Source: Myxococcota bacterium
Lineage (GTDB): Bacteria > Myxococcota_A > UBA9160 > UBA4427
Direction: 5' to 3'
NCBI GenBank assembly: GCA_029243605.1
Contig: JAQWRT010000033.1
Span: 1-64,000, forward strand
DNA length: 64,000 nucleotides
This document shows, in pieces, positions 33,948 to 42,132 of this stretch (its first letter is position 1; every line of letters begins with the position of its first letter). The position numbers and the translations under genes are program-made. The notes under the pieces are model-generated. The model worked only from the letters and a program-made list of their open reading frames with translations, ran no database searches and was not told the DNA's origin.

Positions 33948-35042
33948 TCAATCCCGTGATTGGGCCGCCGGCGCCGAGCCCCGGGTCTGCCCCCGAGCCG
34001 CCAGCTGACCGCAGGCCGCATCGATATCACGACCCCGGTTGCGCCGCAGGGTAACCCGCAAGCCCGACGCATGAACCTCCGCCGCGAAAGCGTCGCAGAC
34101 CTCTTGAGAAGGAGGCTGGTAGGAGGCATCCGGGTGGGGATTCATGGGAATCAGGTTGACCTTGCCCGGTATGCCTTCGAGCAGCCGGGGCAGGCGGCGG
34201 GCGTCCTCAAGACTGTCATTGGTGCCCGCCATCAGGGTGTACTCGAAGAACACGGGCCGCTTGCGGGAAATCAGTTCTTCATCTCGCAGCGCTCCCAATA
34301 AGGTATCCAGGGGGAAACGCTTATTCAGTGGCACCAACTCGTCACGAACCTCGTCGGTAGTTGCATGCAGAGAAACGGCCAAGTTGATGGGCCCGATCTC
34401 GAGCAGAGGACGTATCTGGGGAACGACTCCCGATGTTGAAACCGTAATTCGGCGAGGTGCCATAGCCAAGCAGCGCGGGTCGGTGAAGATGCGGATGGAC
34501 TCCTTGACCGCAGCCAGGTTGAGCAACGGCTCCCCCATCCCCATAAAGACGATATTGCTGATCAAATCGCCCTCGGGAAGAACCTCCCGGGCACGCATCA
34601 ACTGGTCGACGATTTCGGCGACGGTCAAGTTGCGGATCATTCCCATTTTTCCCGTAGCGCAAAAGGAACAGGCCAGGGGGCAGCCCACCTGAGTCGAGAC
34701 GCAGAGCGTATTGCGGCGCTCCTCAGGAATCAGAACCGACTCGAGGACCTCGCCATCTCGCGTTCGCAGGACAATTTTCCGCGTCCCATCCTGGGAGACC
34801 TGGACATCGCCGATCTCGAGCGCACGGGAATCCCAGGTGCTCGCCAGGCTATCCCTGAGCTGCGCGGGCAGGTCGGTCATGGCCTCGATGTCGTCGACGC
34901 CACGACCGTAGAGCCAGGAAAGGACCTGGTCCGCCCGATAAGCCGGAAGCCCATCCCGGGAGAAATGCTCGCGCAACGCCTCCCGACCATGATCCTTGAG
35001 GTTCGGGCGCGGAGCCGACGCGTTTTCCGGGTCTCTGGCCAC
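33948..35042 (-). CDS. rlmN: 23S rRNA (adenine-2503-C2)/tRNA methyltransferase RlmN
   Basis: A 364-residue radical SAM enzyme. CxxxCxxC is VGCPLACSFCATGKMG, preceded by CVSTQ, and followed by SNIVFMGMGEPLLN and VSTSGVVPQI. The catalytic C-terminal Cys lies in GRDIDAACGQLA. The GTG start at 35042 has GAGGGGGG upstream and lies 3 bp after the trmB stop. The pair forms a short RNA-modification operon. Confidence 0.95.
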   Translation of the reverse strand: MARDPENASAPRPNLKDHGREALREHFSRDGLPAYRADQVLSWLYGRGVDDIEAMTDLPAQLRDSLASTWDSRALEIGDVQVSQDGTRKIVLRTRDGEVLESVLIPEERRNTLCVSTQVGCPLACSFCATGKMGMIRNLTVAEIVDQLMRAREVLPEGDLISNIVFMGMGEPLLNLAAVKESIRIFTDPRCLAMAPRRITVSTSGVVPQIRPLLEIGPINLAVSLHATTDEVRDELVPLNKRFPLDTLLGALRDEELISRKRPVFFEYTLMAGTNDSLEDARRLPRLLEGIPGKVNLIPMNPHPDASYQPPSQEVCDAFAAEVHASGLRVTLRRNRGRDIDAACGQLAARGQTRGSAPAAQSRD

Positions 35043-35045
35043 CCT

Positions 35046-35705
35046 TCAGCCCCCCTCGGCCTGGGCCGCGACCCGGCAACCCGCGAAAAAGTGCAGGGGT
35101 CGCCCTGCCGCCCGCCACTCGATCTCATAGCCGGTCTGAATGCGCCCAGGGACGTTCCCGAGCCAACGCTCAGGGGCGAAGGCGTTTTCAAGCAGAATCT
35201 CCCCCTCCATGACCTCAGCGATCTGGTGTGCGTAGGGAACGTCGTCCGTGGCCACGTGGAGGGTGCCCCCCGGAACGAGACAGCGGGCGGCGTCGCGAAC
35301 GAAAGCCGGCTGGATAACTCTTCTCCGTGCATGTCGATCCTTGGGCCAGGGATCCGAAAAATTCACCCAGATCTCGTCGAGCAAACCGTTCGGGAGCAGA
35401 TCGTGCAGGACAACCTCCCCCTTGGCCTCCATCAGACGAACGTTGCACAATTCTGCGCGCCCGACCTTCCTGGCCATCTTGAGAACGCGTTTAAAAGAGA
35501 TCTCGACTCCCAAAAAGGCGGTCTCGGGTTGCTTCGCCGCCAGCTCCAGCAAGAATTCACCGCGCCCGAAGCCGATCTCAAGGACCCGCCGGGAAGCGTC
35601 CTCCAGAGCGGCCGCAAAGAGGCCGTCGAAGCCGCGCTCGGCGAGTTCGAGAGAATCGCAGCGCCTGTCGACTCCGGGAATCTCGTACTTGAGGGATCGA
35701 CCCAT
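35046..35705 (-). CDS. trmB: tRNA (guanine-46-N7)-methyltransferase TrmB
   Basis: 219 residues from ATG 35705; the ORF track extends to 35891 but the extra 62 residues have no homology pattern and the ribosome site is weak in either case. SAM motif VLEIGFGRGEFLLELA, acidic VEI loop, IWVNFSDPWPKDRHARRR (the family-defining NFPDPWPK-like motif with S for P) and HVATDDVPYA. It acts on tRNA G46. It is transcribed ahead of rlmN. Confidence 0.93.
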   Translation of the reverse strand: MGRSLKYEIPGVDRRCDSLELAERGFDGLFAAALEDASRRVLEIGFGRGEFLLELAAKQPETAFLGVEISFKRVLKMARKVGRAELCNVRLMEAKGEVVLHDLLPNGLLDEIWVNFSDPWPKDRHARRRVIQPAFVRDAARCLVPGGTLHVATDDVPYAHQIAEVMEGEILLENAFAPERWLGNVPGRIQTGYEIEWRAAGRPLHFFAGCRVAAQAEGG

Positions 35706-35805
35706 TCGAGGAACCAGCTCTCTTTCAATCGTCGGGCGAAACCCCGGCGAGGTACATCCCTGGTGGGCGACCGGGGCCAACCCCGTGCGCTCGCGCGCCT
35801 CCAGG

Positions 35806-37002
35806 CTAGAGAAAATCGGTGAAATCGACTCCGCCGTTGACCCGGAGAGACTCCACCACGTGGCGAACCACCAGCAAAGCCGATCCATCAACCGTCATGT
35901 TGTCGACGATCGGGACGTTATTCCGATCGGCCTGCTCGAGGAGATAGCGCTGGATCTTCAGGATCTCCTCAAGCCTCTCAACATAGCGAGCCGCGTCCCG
36001 GGCTCGTTGCCGGCGTGCCCGAGCTTCGAACTGACTCTCGAAGGCCTGCTCATCCAGACGGCCCACCATCAGGAAGAAAACGTGGGCGCGGTCCGCGTAT
36101 TCCTCTAAATCGATCAAGCCGGGCACCAGCGCGACCCCATCGAGCACGATGCTCGTATTTTCTTCGATAGCCCGGTCCAGCATCGCGCGAACTCCCACCG
36201 ACACCGTCGATGCCTGGGAGAGGAATCCGTCGATAACCGGGTCTTCTTCGCGTCCCAGAGCCGGTAGCTCCCGGTAGGCATCGAAGGAGGAGACGTGGAT
36301 CGCAGGCATCAGGTCCGGCGAAAGCATGATGCGCATGATATGTCGAATAGAATCGGTCGAGAGCATGCGGCTGACACCGAGTCGCTGGGCAACCGCCAAG
36401 GCAAGAGAAGTCTTCCCCACCCCCGCAGTCCCGCCCAGGAGAATGATGACCGGCTTCTCGGGTTCCTCGAATTTCCGCCAGACGAGATAGCGCTGGGCGA
36501 CGCGGTTGCCGAAGCGTTCGAGAAGAGCGTCGTAGGCAAACCGACGAAGCTCGACCTGAGTCACCTCCTCGGTCCCTCGCTGAATCAAGTTGGCCTCGAT
36601 CACGCGGGCCACCTCAAAAGCATCATCGGGGGCCAGGGATGCGGCCAACAAGCTCTGGGATAGAGTTCCCTTCGAAAAATGAGTACTGCCGCGGTTCCCC
36701 ACCACCTGGAGGGTCGCCGGCAACTGAATCGGCTGCTCGCTCTCGGCCCCCTCGCCGACGATCTCGTGCACAATTTTGGCCAACTCGGCACGTTCCACCC
36801 GGCCGCGTCCCTGGATCATGCCCGACACCTGGCCAGCGGTGGAATAGGCTTCGTCGAAACCGATGCCCCGAGCCATCAGGGAATGAACCATGATGCCGCG
36901 CATATAGGGGCGCTCGGCACCGGATTCCTCGACCACCAGAACACGCGTTCCCGCCCGAGCGGAGTCTTGGCTTCCCGGATCGTTTTTGTTCTTTTTAGCC
37001 GA
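35806..37002 (-). CDS. ATP-cone + 2-phosphoglycerate-kinase-like protein
   Basis: About 398 residues from a TTG at 37002 (AGAGGTG seven bases upstream); the track's GTG at 37026 has no ribosome site. Two ATP-cone-like segments come first: a partial one (RVLVVEESGAERPYMRGIMVHSLM) and a fuller one (TLQVVGNRGSTHFSKGTLSQSLLAA to AQRYLVWRKFE). Then a P-loop kinase: PVIILLGGTAGVGKTSLALAVAQRLGV, LSTDSIRHIMRIML and SIVLDGVALVPGLIDL. These match archaeal 2-phosphoglycerate kinase (Pgk2), which feeds cyclic 2,3-diphosphoglycerate synthesis; no cyclase gene is in the window. The ATP-cones suggest nucleotide-sensing control. It is divergent from the MerR-ParA cluster. Confidence 0.78.
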   Translation of the reverse strand, partial: SAKKNKNDPGSQDSARAGTRVLVVEESGAERPYMRGIMVHSLMARGIGFDEAYSTAGQVSGMIQGRGRVERAELAKIVHEIVGEGAESEQPIQLPATLQVVGNRGSTHFSKGTLSQSLLAASLAPDDAFEVARVIEANLIQRGTEEVTQVELRRFAYDALLERFGNRVAQRYLVWRKFEEPEKPVIILLGGTAGVGKTSLALAVAQRLGVSRMLSTDSIRHIMRIMLSPDLMPAIHVSSFDAYRELPALGREEDPVIDGFLSQASTVSVGVRAMLDRAIEENTSIVLDGVALVPGLIDLEEYADRAHVFFLMVGRLDEQAFESQFEARARRQRARDAARYVERLEEILKIQRYLLEQADRNNVPIVDNMTVDGSALLVVRHVVESLRVNGGVDFTDFL

Positions 37003-37184
37003 CAAAAGACAACACCTCTGAGACACAATGTACGACCCGCGCGGCGTCAGCGCCGGAGGCCGGGGCGGGCGATCTAAAACGGACGCGACGGCGTGCGGGA
37101 AGATCCCGCAGAGTCAATTCAACACGCCAGCTGTCCGGGCGGGCCAAAAATGGCCGCAAATCCTTCAGAAAGCCTGACAAAGCA

Positions 37185-37202
37185 CTAATTGGCACAAATT
37201 AG
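37185..37202. promoter_or_regulatory. palindromic operator candidate
   Basis: CTAATT, six bases, AATTAG: a perfect 6+6 inverted repeat in an AT-rich pocket of an otherwise GC-rich divergent region, ending 12 bp before the -35 of the promoter at 37215. It is a plausible site for the adjacent MerR-type regulator. Confidence 0.45.
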
Positions 37203-37214
37203 CTCTTTTTTGGG

Positions 37215-37243
37215 TTGACTTCTAGGGCAGTAAACCGTTACTT
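37215..37243 (+). promoter_or_regulatory. candidate promoter of the merR-parA cluster
   Basis: TTGACT, a 17-bp spacer and TTACTT. It would start transcription ~140 bp before the MerR start at 37386. The -35 is good, the -10 moderate. Confidence 0.4.
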
Positions 37244-37385
37244 CGTTGCCAGAGATCGAAGATCTCCTTGCCGCCAGACCCCCAGCGAGCGAGCCGGAGA
37301 ACGGAGTGTCGCGATTTTTCTCCCGCACCAGTCCTGGGCATGGGCGGTTTCCCTTGCCCGGATCTCGGGTTCAGGGGCCAGGCGA

Positions 37386-37946
37386 ATGAGTTCGCCCAGC
37401 GCCCATCCACCCCTGGCCGCGCCTTCCGAGGTGCGTCCCCCGACTCGGCGACCCACTCCGCGGAGCGAGGCCAGCCGATCCGATAGCTCGGAACTCTTCC
37501 CTACCCGGGACGTTCTCGAGATCGTCGGAGTCTCCCGCAGGCAACTCCAGTACTGGTCCCAAACCAATCTGGTGCGTCCATCGCTCCGAACCGTGGGCGG
37601 ACATCATCGATACAGTTTCGAGGATCTCGTCACCCTCAAGGCGGTTCGTCGTCTCATCGACGCCGGCATCTCGGTCCAACGCATTCGCAATGGAATCCGG
37701 ATGCTGCGTGAAGCCTTGAGAAGCGGGTCCCGGCCCCTAGGCGAACTCACCCTGATCGCGACCGGCGATCTTGTTCTCGTCCTGCCCGAACAGAGCGACT
37801 TCGAAGTCCTCCATGGGCATGAATGGATTTTTCCGATCAGCGAATTTCGTCGAGAAATCGATGCCCGAGCTGAAGACCATCGCCGCAAATCGAAGGACAA
37901 ACACACAAGAGGAGGGGCCCCGAATTTTGAACCGAACCCCGTCTAG
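37386..37946 (+). CDS. MerR-family transcriptional regulator
   Basis: 186 residues from ATG 37386; the tracked start at 37215 falls on the promoter -35. A Pro/Ser-rich ~35-residue lead is followed by the winged helix: FPTRDVLEIVGVSRRQLQYWSQTNLVRPSLRTVGGHHRYSFEDLVTLKAVRRL. Then comes a helix (GISVQRIRNGIRMLREAL) and a small C-terminal beta domain (LTLIATGDLVLVLPEQ, EVLHGHEWIFPI). No metal-binding Cys pair is present, so it is not a metal sensor. It is the first gene of the cluster with the ParA-CBM48 fusion and may bind the palindrome upstream. Confidence 0.85.
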   Translation: MSSPSAHPPLAAPSEVRPPTRRPTPRSEASRSDSSELFPTRDVLEIVGVSRRQLQYWSQTNLVRPSLRTVGGHHRYSFEDLVTLKAVRRLIDAGISVQRIRNGIRMLREALRSGSRPLGELTLIATGDLVLVLPEQSDFEVLHGHEWIFPISEFRREIDARAEDHRRKSKDKHTRGGAPNFEPNPV

Positions 37947-38050
37947 GCACGGAGCCCCACCCATGTCCACAAAGGGAAGCGCGACCAGAAGAAGCTCGCT
38001 GGAAAACGTCTCGAATTGCTCGGAAATATTTGGCAACCGGGGGATGAGCT

Positions 38051-39127
38051 ATGCGGACCATTAGCATCGTCAATCAGAAGGGTGGCTGCGGGAAGACCAC
38101 GACTACGGTCAGCCTGGCGGGAGCCCTCGCCGGGGACGGTTTTGCCGTTCTCGTCATCGATATGGATCCCCAGGCCCATGCCAGCATGGCCCTGGGAGTC
38201 GATCCAGAAGAGATCGAGGAGAATCTCTACGAGGTCCTGGTCGAACCCGATGCCAGCGGTCGCCTGGATGGAGTGGTCGTGAACGCATCCCGGGGAATCG
38301 ACCTCGCACCCGGGGGCATCGTTCTCTCCGCCCTGGAACAACGACTCGCCGCCGAAAACCAGGAAGCGCGAACCGAGCGTCTGGCCGCCGCCTTGGGCTC
38401 CCTGAGGAGCCAGTACGATTTTGCCCTGATCGATTGCCCCCCGGCGGTGGGATTGCTCACCTTCAACGCCCTGAGGGCTTCGCAAGAGGTGATCGTCCCG
38501 CTGGAAACCAGTTCCTTCGCGATCGACGGGGTTCAGAAACTCCTGGAAACCCTCGCCCTTCTGATGGAGCGAGTGGGTCACACTCTCTCCGTTCGGGTGT
38601 TGCCAAGCCTCTATGACGGGCGGACGCGCTATGCGCGCGAGACCCTCGGCGAGATACGCGAACTCTTCAAGGAACTCTGCTTCGACTCGGTCGTGCGGCT
38701 CAATGTGAAGCTGCGGGAAGCCGCTCGGGAGGGCATGCCGATTTCGCTCTGGGCCCCCGATTCCAACGGGGCCGCCGACTACGCTTCGGTGGCCATGGAA
38801 GTCGCCATGGGACCACCCGCCGAGATCGAGGCCGGGAGCGATACCGAGACTGAAGCGGCCCGGGAGGTGGTAATCGAATACCGCGATTCCCAAGCCAACG
38901 ACGTCCGCATTGCGGGTGATTTCAACGGCTGGGTCCCCGACCGGAACGTTCTCTCGCGGGTGGAGGCCAGCGGGCGCACCCGAGTCTGGGTCAAGGTCCT
39001 CAAACTGCCCCCGGGCGTCTACCAATACCGCTATTTCGTCGATGGCCAATGGAGAGTGGACCCAGAAAACGAGGAAAGTTCTCCCGGACCCATGGGCCAG
39101 ACCAACTCCGTTCTCTACGTCCGCTGA
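38051..39127 (+). CDS. ParA-type ATPase fused to a CBM48/AMPK1 glycogen-binding domain
   Basis: 358 residues. The N-terminal ~250 are a ParA/Soj ATPase: deviant Walker A in VNQKGGCGKTTTTVSLAGAL, VIDMDPQAHAS, ALIDCPPAVGLLTFNAL, IVPLETSSFAIDG, and the closing SLYDGRTRYARETLGEI. The C-terminal ~85 are a CBM48/AMPK1 beta sandwich: VRIAGDFNGWVPD, LPPGVYQYRYFVDGQWRVDPE, GQTNSVLYV, with the aromatic carbohydrate-contact Trp residues (GW, QW) kept. CBM48 occurs in glycogen branching enzymes and AMPK beta; fusion to ParA is unusual. No ParB gene follows. A glycogen-linked positioning role is an inference. It starts 104 bp after merR. Confidence 0.88.
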   Translation: MRTISIVNQKGGCGKTTTTVSLAGALAGDGFAVLVIDMDPQAHASMALGVDPEEIEENLYEVLVEPDASGRLDGVVVNASRGIDLAPGGIVLSALEQRLAAENQEARTERLAAALGSLRSQYDFALIDCPPAVGLLTFNALRASQEVIVPLETSSFAIDGVQKLLETLALLMERVGHTLSVRVLPSLYDGRTRYARETLGEIRELFKELCFDSVVRLNVKLREAAREGMPISLWAPDSNGAADYASVAMEVAMGPPAEIEAGSDTETEAAREVVIEYRDSQANDVRIAGDFNGWVPDRNVLSRVEASGRTRVWVKVLKLPPGVYQYRYFVDGQWRVDPENEESSPGPMGQTNSVLYVR

Positions 39128-39136
39128 CTCGAAAAT

Positions 39137-39925
39137 ATGGCGCGAAACCTCTCAGACGTGCTCCACTATTTTGGTCCCGAGTTGGCCGAAGCCGAGGCCC
39201 AGGTGCGGCCGGCCGAGGACGCGCCCCGGGCCGAGGCTCCGGCCTGCCGGATCATCGGTGTCCCCATTGGCAGCCGGGACGTCGTCCGGGCGGCGTTCGC
39301 CTGGAATATCGCGGTGGAGGTGGTCCGGCTCGGAGGTCGAGCAACGATCCTCTGCCCGGACGAGACGAGCCCTTCACCGCTCTGGCCCCAGGCCAGCACC
39401 GGCCCACTGGGGGTGGCACTGCGCCCGAGCCTGGCCCAAAACCTCGACGAACTCCTCGCCAGTGCCCAGGATTGGGCCGCCAACACCGCCCACAAAAGCG
39501 AGAGCGACCTTCTCCTCGTCCGAATTCCCCCCGAGTGGATCAGCGCAGCCGTTGCCCCCTCCCCACTCCTCGATTGGGTCCTCCTCTTCACATCCTCCGA
39601 AGAAGCCAACCTCCAGGAAGCCCTCGCGCTCACCCGCAATGTCGTCGACCGTCACCCCGGGGCAAGGGTCGGCATCACGATTCACGGAGCCCAAAGCCGA
39701 GAGGAAGCCGAGACCGCCTTCGGCAACCTGGCCCGGGCCTCGCGCGAGAAAACAGGGCGTGATGTCCGCAGCTACGGCCTGCTGGTCGACGATCTCGATG
39801 TCTACCGAGCGATCGTCGCCCAACGCCCCATCGGCCTAGCCCATCCACAGTCTCCAGCCGCGCGTGCCCTCCGCGATGTCGCCGAACTTCTACTCGGGGA
39901 CATCGAGGAAGACGCCCGTGGTTGA
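39137..39925 (+). CDS. MinD/FlhG-like protein without a P-loop
   Basis: 262 residues. The C-terminal two-thirds follow the MinD/FlhG fold: DWVLLFTSSEEANLQEALALTRNVVDRHP, VGITIHGAQSREEAETAFGNLA, YGLLVDDLDVYRAIVAQRPIGLAHPQSPAARALRDVAELL. The deviant Walker A expected near the N-terminus is replaced by IIGVPIGSRDVVRAAFAWNIAVEVVRLGG: the strand and helix remain but K-G-G-x-G-K-T is gone. It is probably a non-hydrolysing partner or regulator of the adjacent ParA (nine bases upstream). It overlaps the next gene by 8 nt. Confidence 0.6.
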   Translation: MARNLSDVLHYFGPELAEAEAQVRPAEDAPRAEAPACRIIGVPIGSRDVVRAAFAWNIAVEVVRLGGRATILCPDETSPSPLWPQASTGPLGVALRPSLAQNLDELLASAQDWAANTAHKSESDLLLVRIPPEWISAAVAPSPLLDWVLLFTSSEEANLQEALALTRNVVDRHPGARVGITIHGAQSREEAETAFGNLARASREKTGRDVRSYGLLVDDLDVYRAIVAQRPIGLAHPQSPAARALRDVAELLLGDIEEDARG

Positions 39926-40529
39926 ATTCGCAAGAATCCCGCCGGGTTCGGCCAAGGCCATCCGGGCCGAGGCTCGCGAGCAATTGGGACAGCTGGGCCA
40001 AGGGCTCCGGGTCATCGCCGAGGACGTGATGGGCCTCACCTCCTCCATCGATCTGCTCGCCGTAGACCCAGACGGGGGCCTGGTGGCCATACTCATCGCC
40101 AGTGAGCCCGACCAGGAGCCCGCCCTGCTCGGCCGGGGGATCGCGCACAGGGCATGGGCCGACCAGCGGGCCAAGGATTGGTGCACCCTCGCCCCGGAAC
40201 TCGCCATCGCATGGGATCGGCCCGCGCGCTGCATCCTCCTGGCCCCAGATTTTGGAGAGGAGACCCGGCTGGCGGCCCGCACCCTGGGCTCGGACACCGT
40301 CCTCCTGGTCCGCTATCTCGCCCTGCGCGCCGGAAAGGAGACCGGGCTGCTCCTCGAACCCCTGGCACACTTGCCCGAGCCCGGGAGGGCGGCCCCATCG
40401 GAGCCGACGATCAAGCCCCTCCCCCGGTCCCCGACCCAGGAAATGGACCCACTGCCCGAGTTTCGCAGCAAGCTCGCCGATCGCGACCTACGCACCCAGA
40501 GGGCCCCTACGCCTCTCCCTGCGGGGTAA
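39918..40529 (+). CDS. hypothetical protein, possible degenerate PDDEXK-like fold
   Basis: 203 residues from GTG 39918 inside the end of the previous gene. The core IDLLAVDPDGGLVAILIAS reads like the D-x(n)-E-x-K hairpin of restriction-endonuclease-like folds, but the E-x-K is lost (VAILIAS). It continues with ELAIAWDRPARCILLAPDFGEETRLAA and a VLLVRYLAL strand. The last ~50 residues are Pro/Arg-rich and disordered. Its role is unknown; the 8-nt overlap ties it to the ParA-CBM48 cluster, and the scaffold may serve in binding rather than cutting. Confidence 0.5.
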   Translation: MVEFARIPPGSAKAIRAEAREQLGQLGQGLRVIAEDVMGLTSSIDLLAVDPDGGLVAILIASEPDQEPALLGRGIAHRAWADQRAKDWCTLAPELAIAWDRPARCILLAPDFGEETRLAARTLGSDTVLLVRYLALRAGKETGLLLEPLAHLPEPGRAAPSEPTIKPLPRSPTQEMDPLPEFRSKLADRDLRTQRAPTPLPAG

Positions 40530-40699
40530 TTAACCCAGCTCACGCGACCCGGGGATCTTGAGAGATTTTTCGGGGTTTTCCACATATTTTTGACACCTCC
40601 GAGACTATCCCGGCCACATCACTAGGAGAGGAACTGCGCCGCTCAGGCAATGCAGGGAATCCACTGGGAACTGAATCTGGGAATTCAGGGGGATATGGC

Positions 40700-41356
40700 A
40701 TGCGAAATCCGGAAAATGAAGGAATAGGAACCGGGAGAGCGACTGGGACGGCAAAAACTCTCGCCGGTCACCCGCACCGCGGCGCTCCCGCAACGCATTC
40801 GAGGGCCGACTCGCCCGACGAAATCAGTGATCGCGAGATCATCGACCGCGTGAGCAAGGGCGATCGCGAAGCGTTTGAGCTTCTCTACGAGCGCTATTTC
40901 ACCCGTATCTACCGCTTTATCGCGCGTCGCATGGGCGTCCGCGCAGACGTCGAGGAGACCACCCAAGAGGTCTTCATCGCGGTCTTTTCGAGTCTCGATT
41001 CTTTTCGCGGCGAGGCTCCGTTTTCCGCCTGGATCTACGGCGTAACCCGACGAGTCATCGCGAGTCGCTTCAAGCGCAAGCGCCACCCCATGGTGCCGCT
41101 GCTCGAAGAAGACTCCGAAAGCAACACCGCACACGCCAGCACGCGACCAACCCCCCTCGAAGAGTACGAATGCCAGGAGCGCATCGAAGAACTGACGGCG
41201 GCGGCTGAAAAATTGAGCGATGAACAAAAGGAACTCTTCCGCCTGCATCACATCGACGACCACTCCATCAGCGAGATCGCGATCCGCATGAGCAAGAGCG
41301 AGGACGCGGTCAAGTCGAACCTCTACCGCGCACGAAAGGTTCTGCTCCCGCGCTGA
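40700..41356 (+). CDS. ECF-type RNA polymerase sigma factor
   Basis: 218 residues. Region 2: REIIDRVSKGDREAFELLYERYFTRIYRFIARRMG then ADVEETTQEVFIAVFSSLDSFRGEAPFSAWIYGVTRRV. Region 4: LTAAAEKLSDEQKELFRLHHIDDHSISEIAIRMSKSEDAVKSNLYRARK. A ~45-residue unstructured, basic N-terminal lead precedes region 2. No anti-sigma gene follows, which is unusual for ECF factors. A TTGACA-like element lies ~110 bp upstream. Confidence 0.9.
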   Translation: MRNPENEGIGTGRATGTAKTLAGHPHRGAPATHSRADSPDEISDREIIDRVSKGDREAFELLYERYFTRIYRFIARRMGVRADVEETTQEVFIAVFSSLDSFRGEAPFSAWIYGVTRRVIASRFKRKRHPMVPLLEEDSESNTAHASTRPTPLEEYECQERIEELTAAAEKLSDEQKELFRLHHIDDHSISEIAIRMSKSEDAVKSNLYRARKVLLPR

Positions 41357-41461
41357 ATCGGCGTTCTCGGCGGATTTCCACCGGGTTCTGCGGCGAAACC
41401 CAGACTCTCACCGACCCTGGGTCCCTGAGACTCCGGGGAGTCGCTGCTATCCTGCGCGCCC

Positions 41462-42067
41462 ATGTCTTCTCCCAAGCCTCCCACGCCCCCAAGTCGAGCG
41501 CCGCTCTCCACCGCCTTGATCGCCCTGGTAGGCTCCGAAGCCCAGGGCAGTAGCCAGCGCCTGGAATTCACGGCCCGGGGTGAGCGGGTGCCCGCGCGCT
41601 GGCTCCGCCCTATCGCTCAGGCCGGTAGCCCCCTGCCCCTGGCGATCGTCGTTCACGACGAGAGCGAGACGACTCACCAACCCACCCTGGCGGGCTACCA
41701 CGCCGAGGCCGTGGCCACCCTGGACATGAACTGGCCGCTGACCGGATCGCGACGCAGTCCAAAGATGAGCCTCCGCCTACTGGAGGCCCTCGCGTCGCCG
41801 GGGGAGAGTCCGGTGCACAAACTCCTGCTCGAACAATTCCGCGCCCAGGCTCTGGAGGAGTTCGCCTGCCTTCTCGAATCCGCTCAGAGCCTGGCGGTTT
41901 CAGAGATCAGACACGTTGATTTCATCCTGGCCCCCGCGCGAGAGCGAAACCCGGACGCGGCCCAGCCCCTCTTCGCCCGCCTCTCGGAGCCCAGGCATTC
42001 CCAGGGGATTTCTGCCGCAGCAGCGCCCGAGAGGCTCCGGGATTTCCTCGACGATTTGCTCCCCTGA
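41462..42067 (+). CDS. hypothetical protein
   Basis: 201 residues with a Pro-rich N-terminus. The stretch RVPARWLRPIAQAGSPLPLAIVVHDESE and LDMNWPLTGSR resembles the early strands of an alpha/beta hydrolase, but no nucleophile elbow follows and the rest is helical (LEQFRAQALEEFACLLESAQSLA). I do not recognise the family. It lies between the sigma factor and the DsbA-like lipoprotein on the same strand, with 60-100 bp gaps. Confidence 0.5.
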   Translation: MSSPKPPTPPSRAPLSTALIALVGSEAQGSSQRLEFTARGERVPARWLRPIAQAGSPLPLAIVVHDESETTHQPTLAGYHAEAVATLDMNWPLTGSRRSPKMSLRLLEALASPGESPVHKLLLEQFRAQALEEFACLLESAQSLAVSEIRHVDFILAPARERNPDAAQPLFARLSEPRHSQGISAAAAPERLRDFLDDLLP

Positions 42068-42132
42068 ACGAGCTATCCGTTCCCTGAGAGCGCGGCTACC
42101 ATTCGCCCAAACCGGTTAGGAAGGAAACCATC

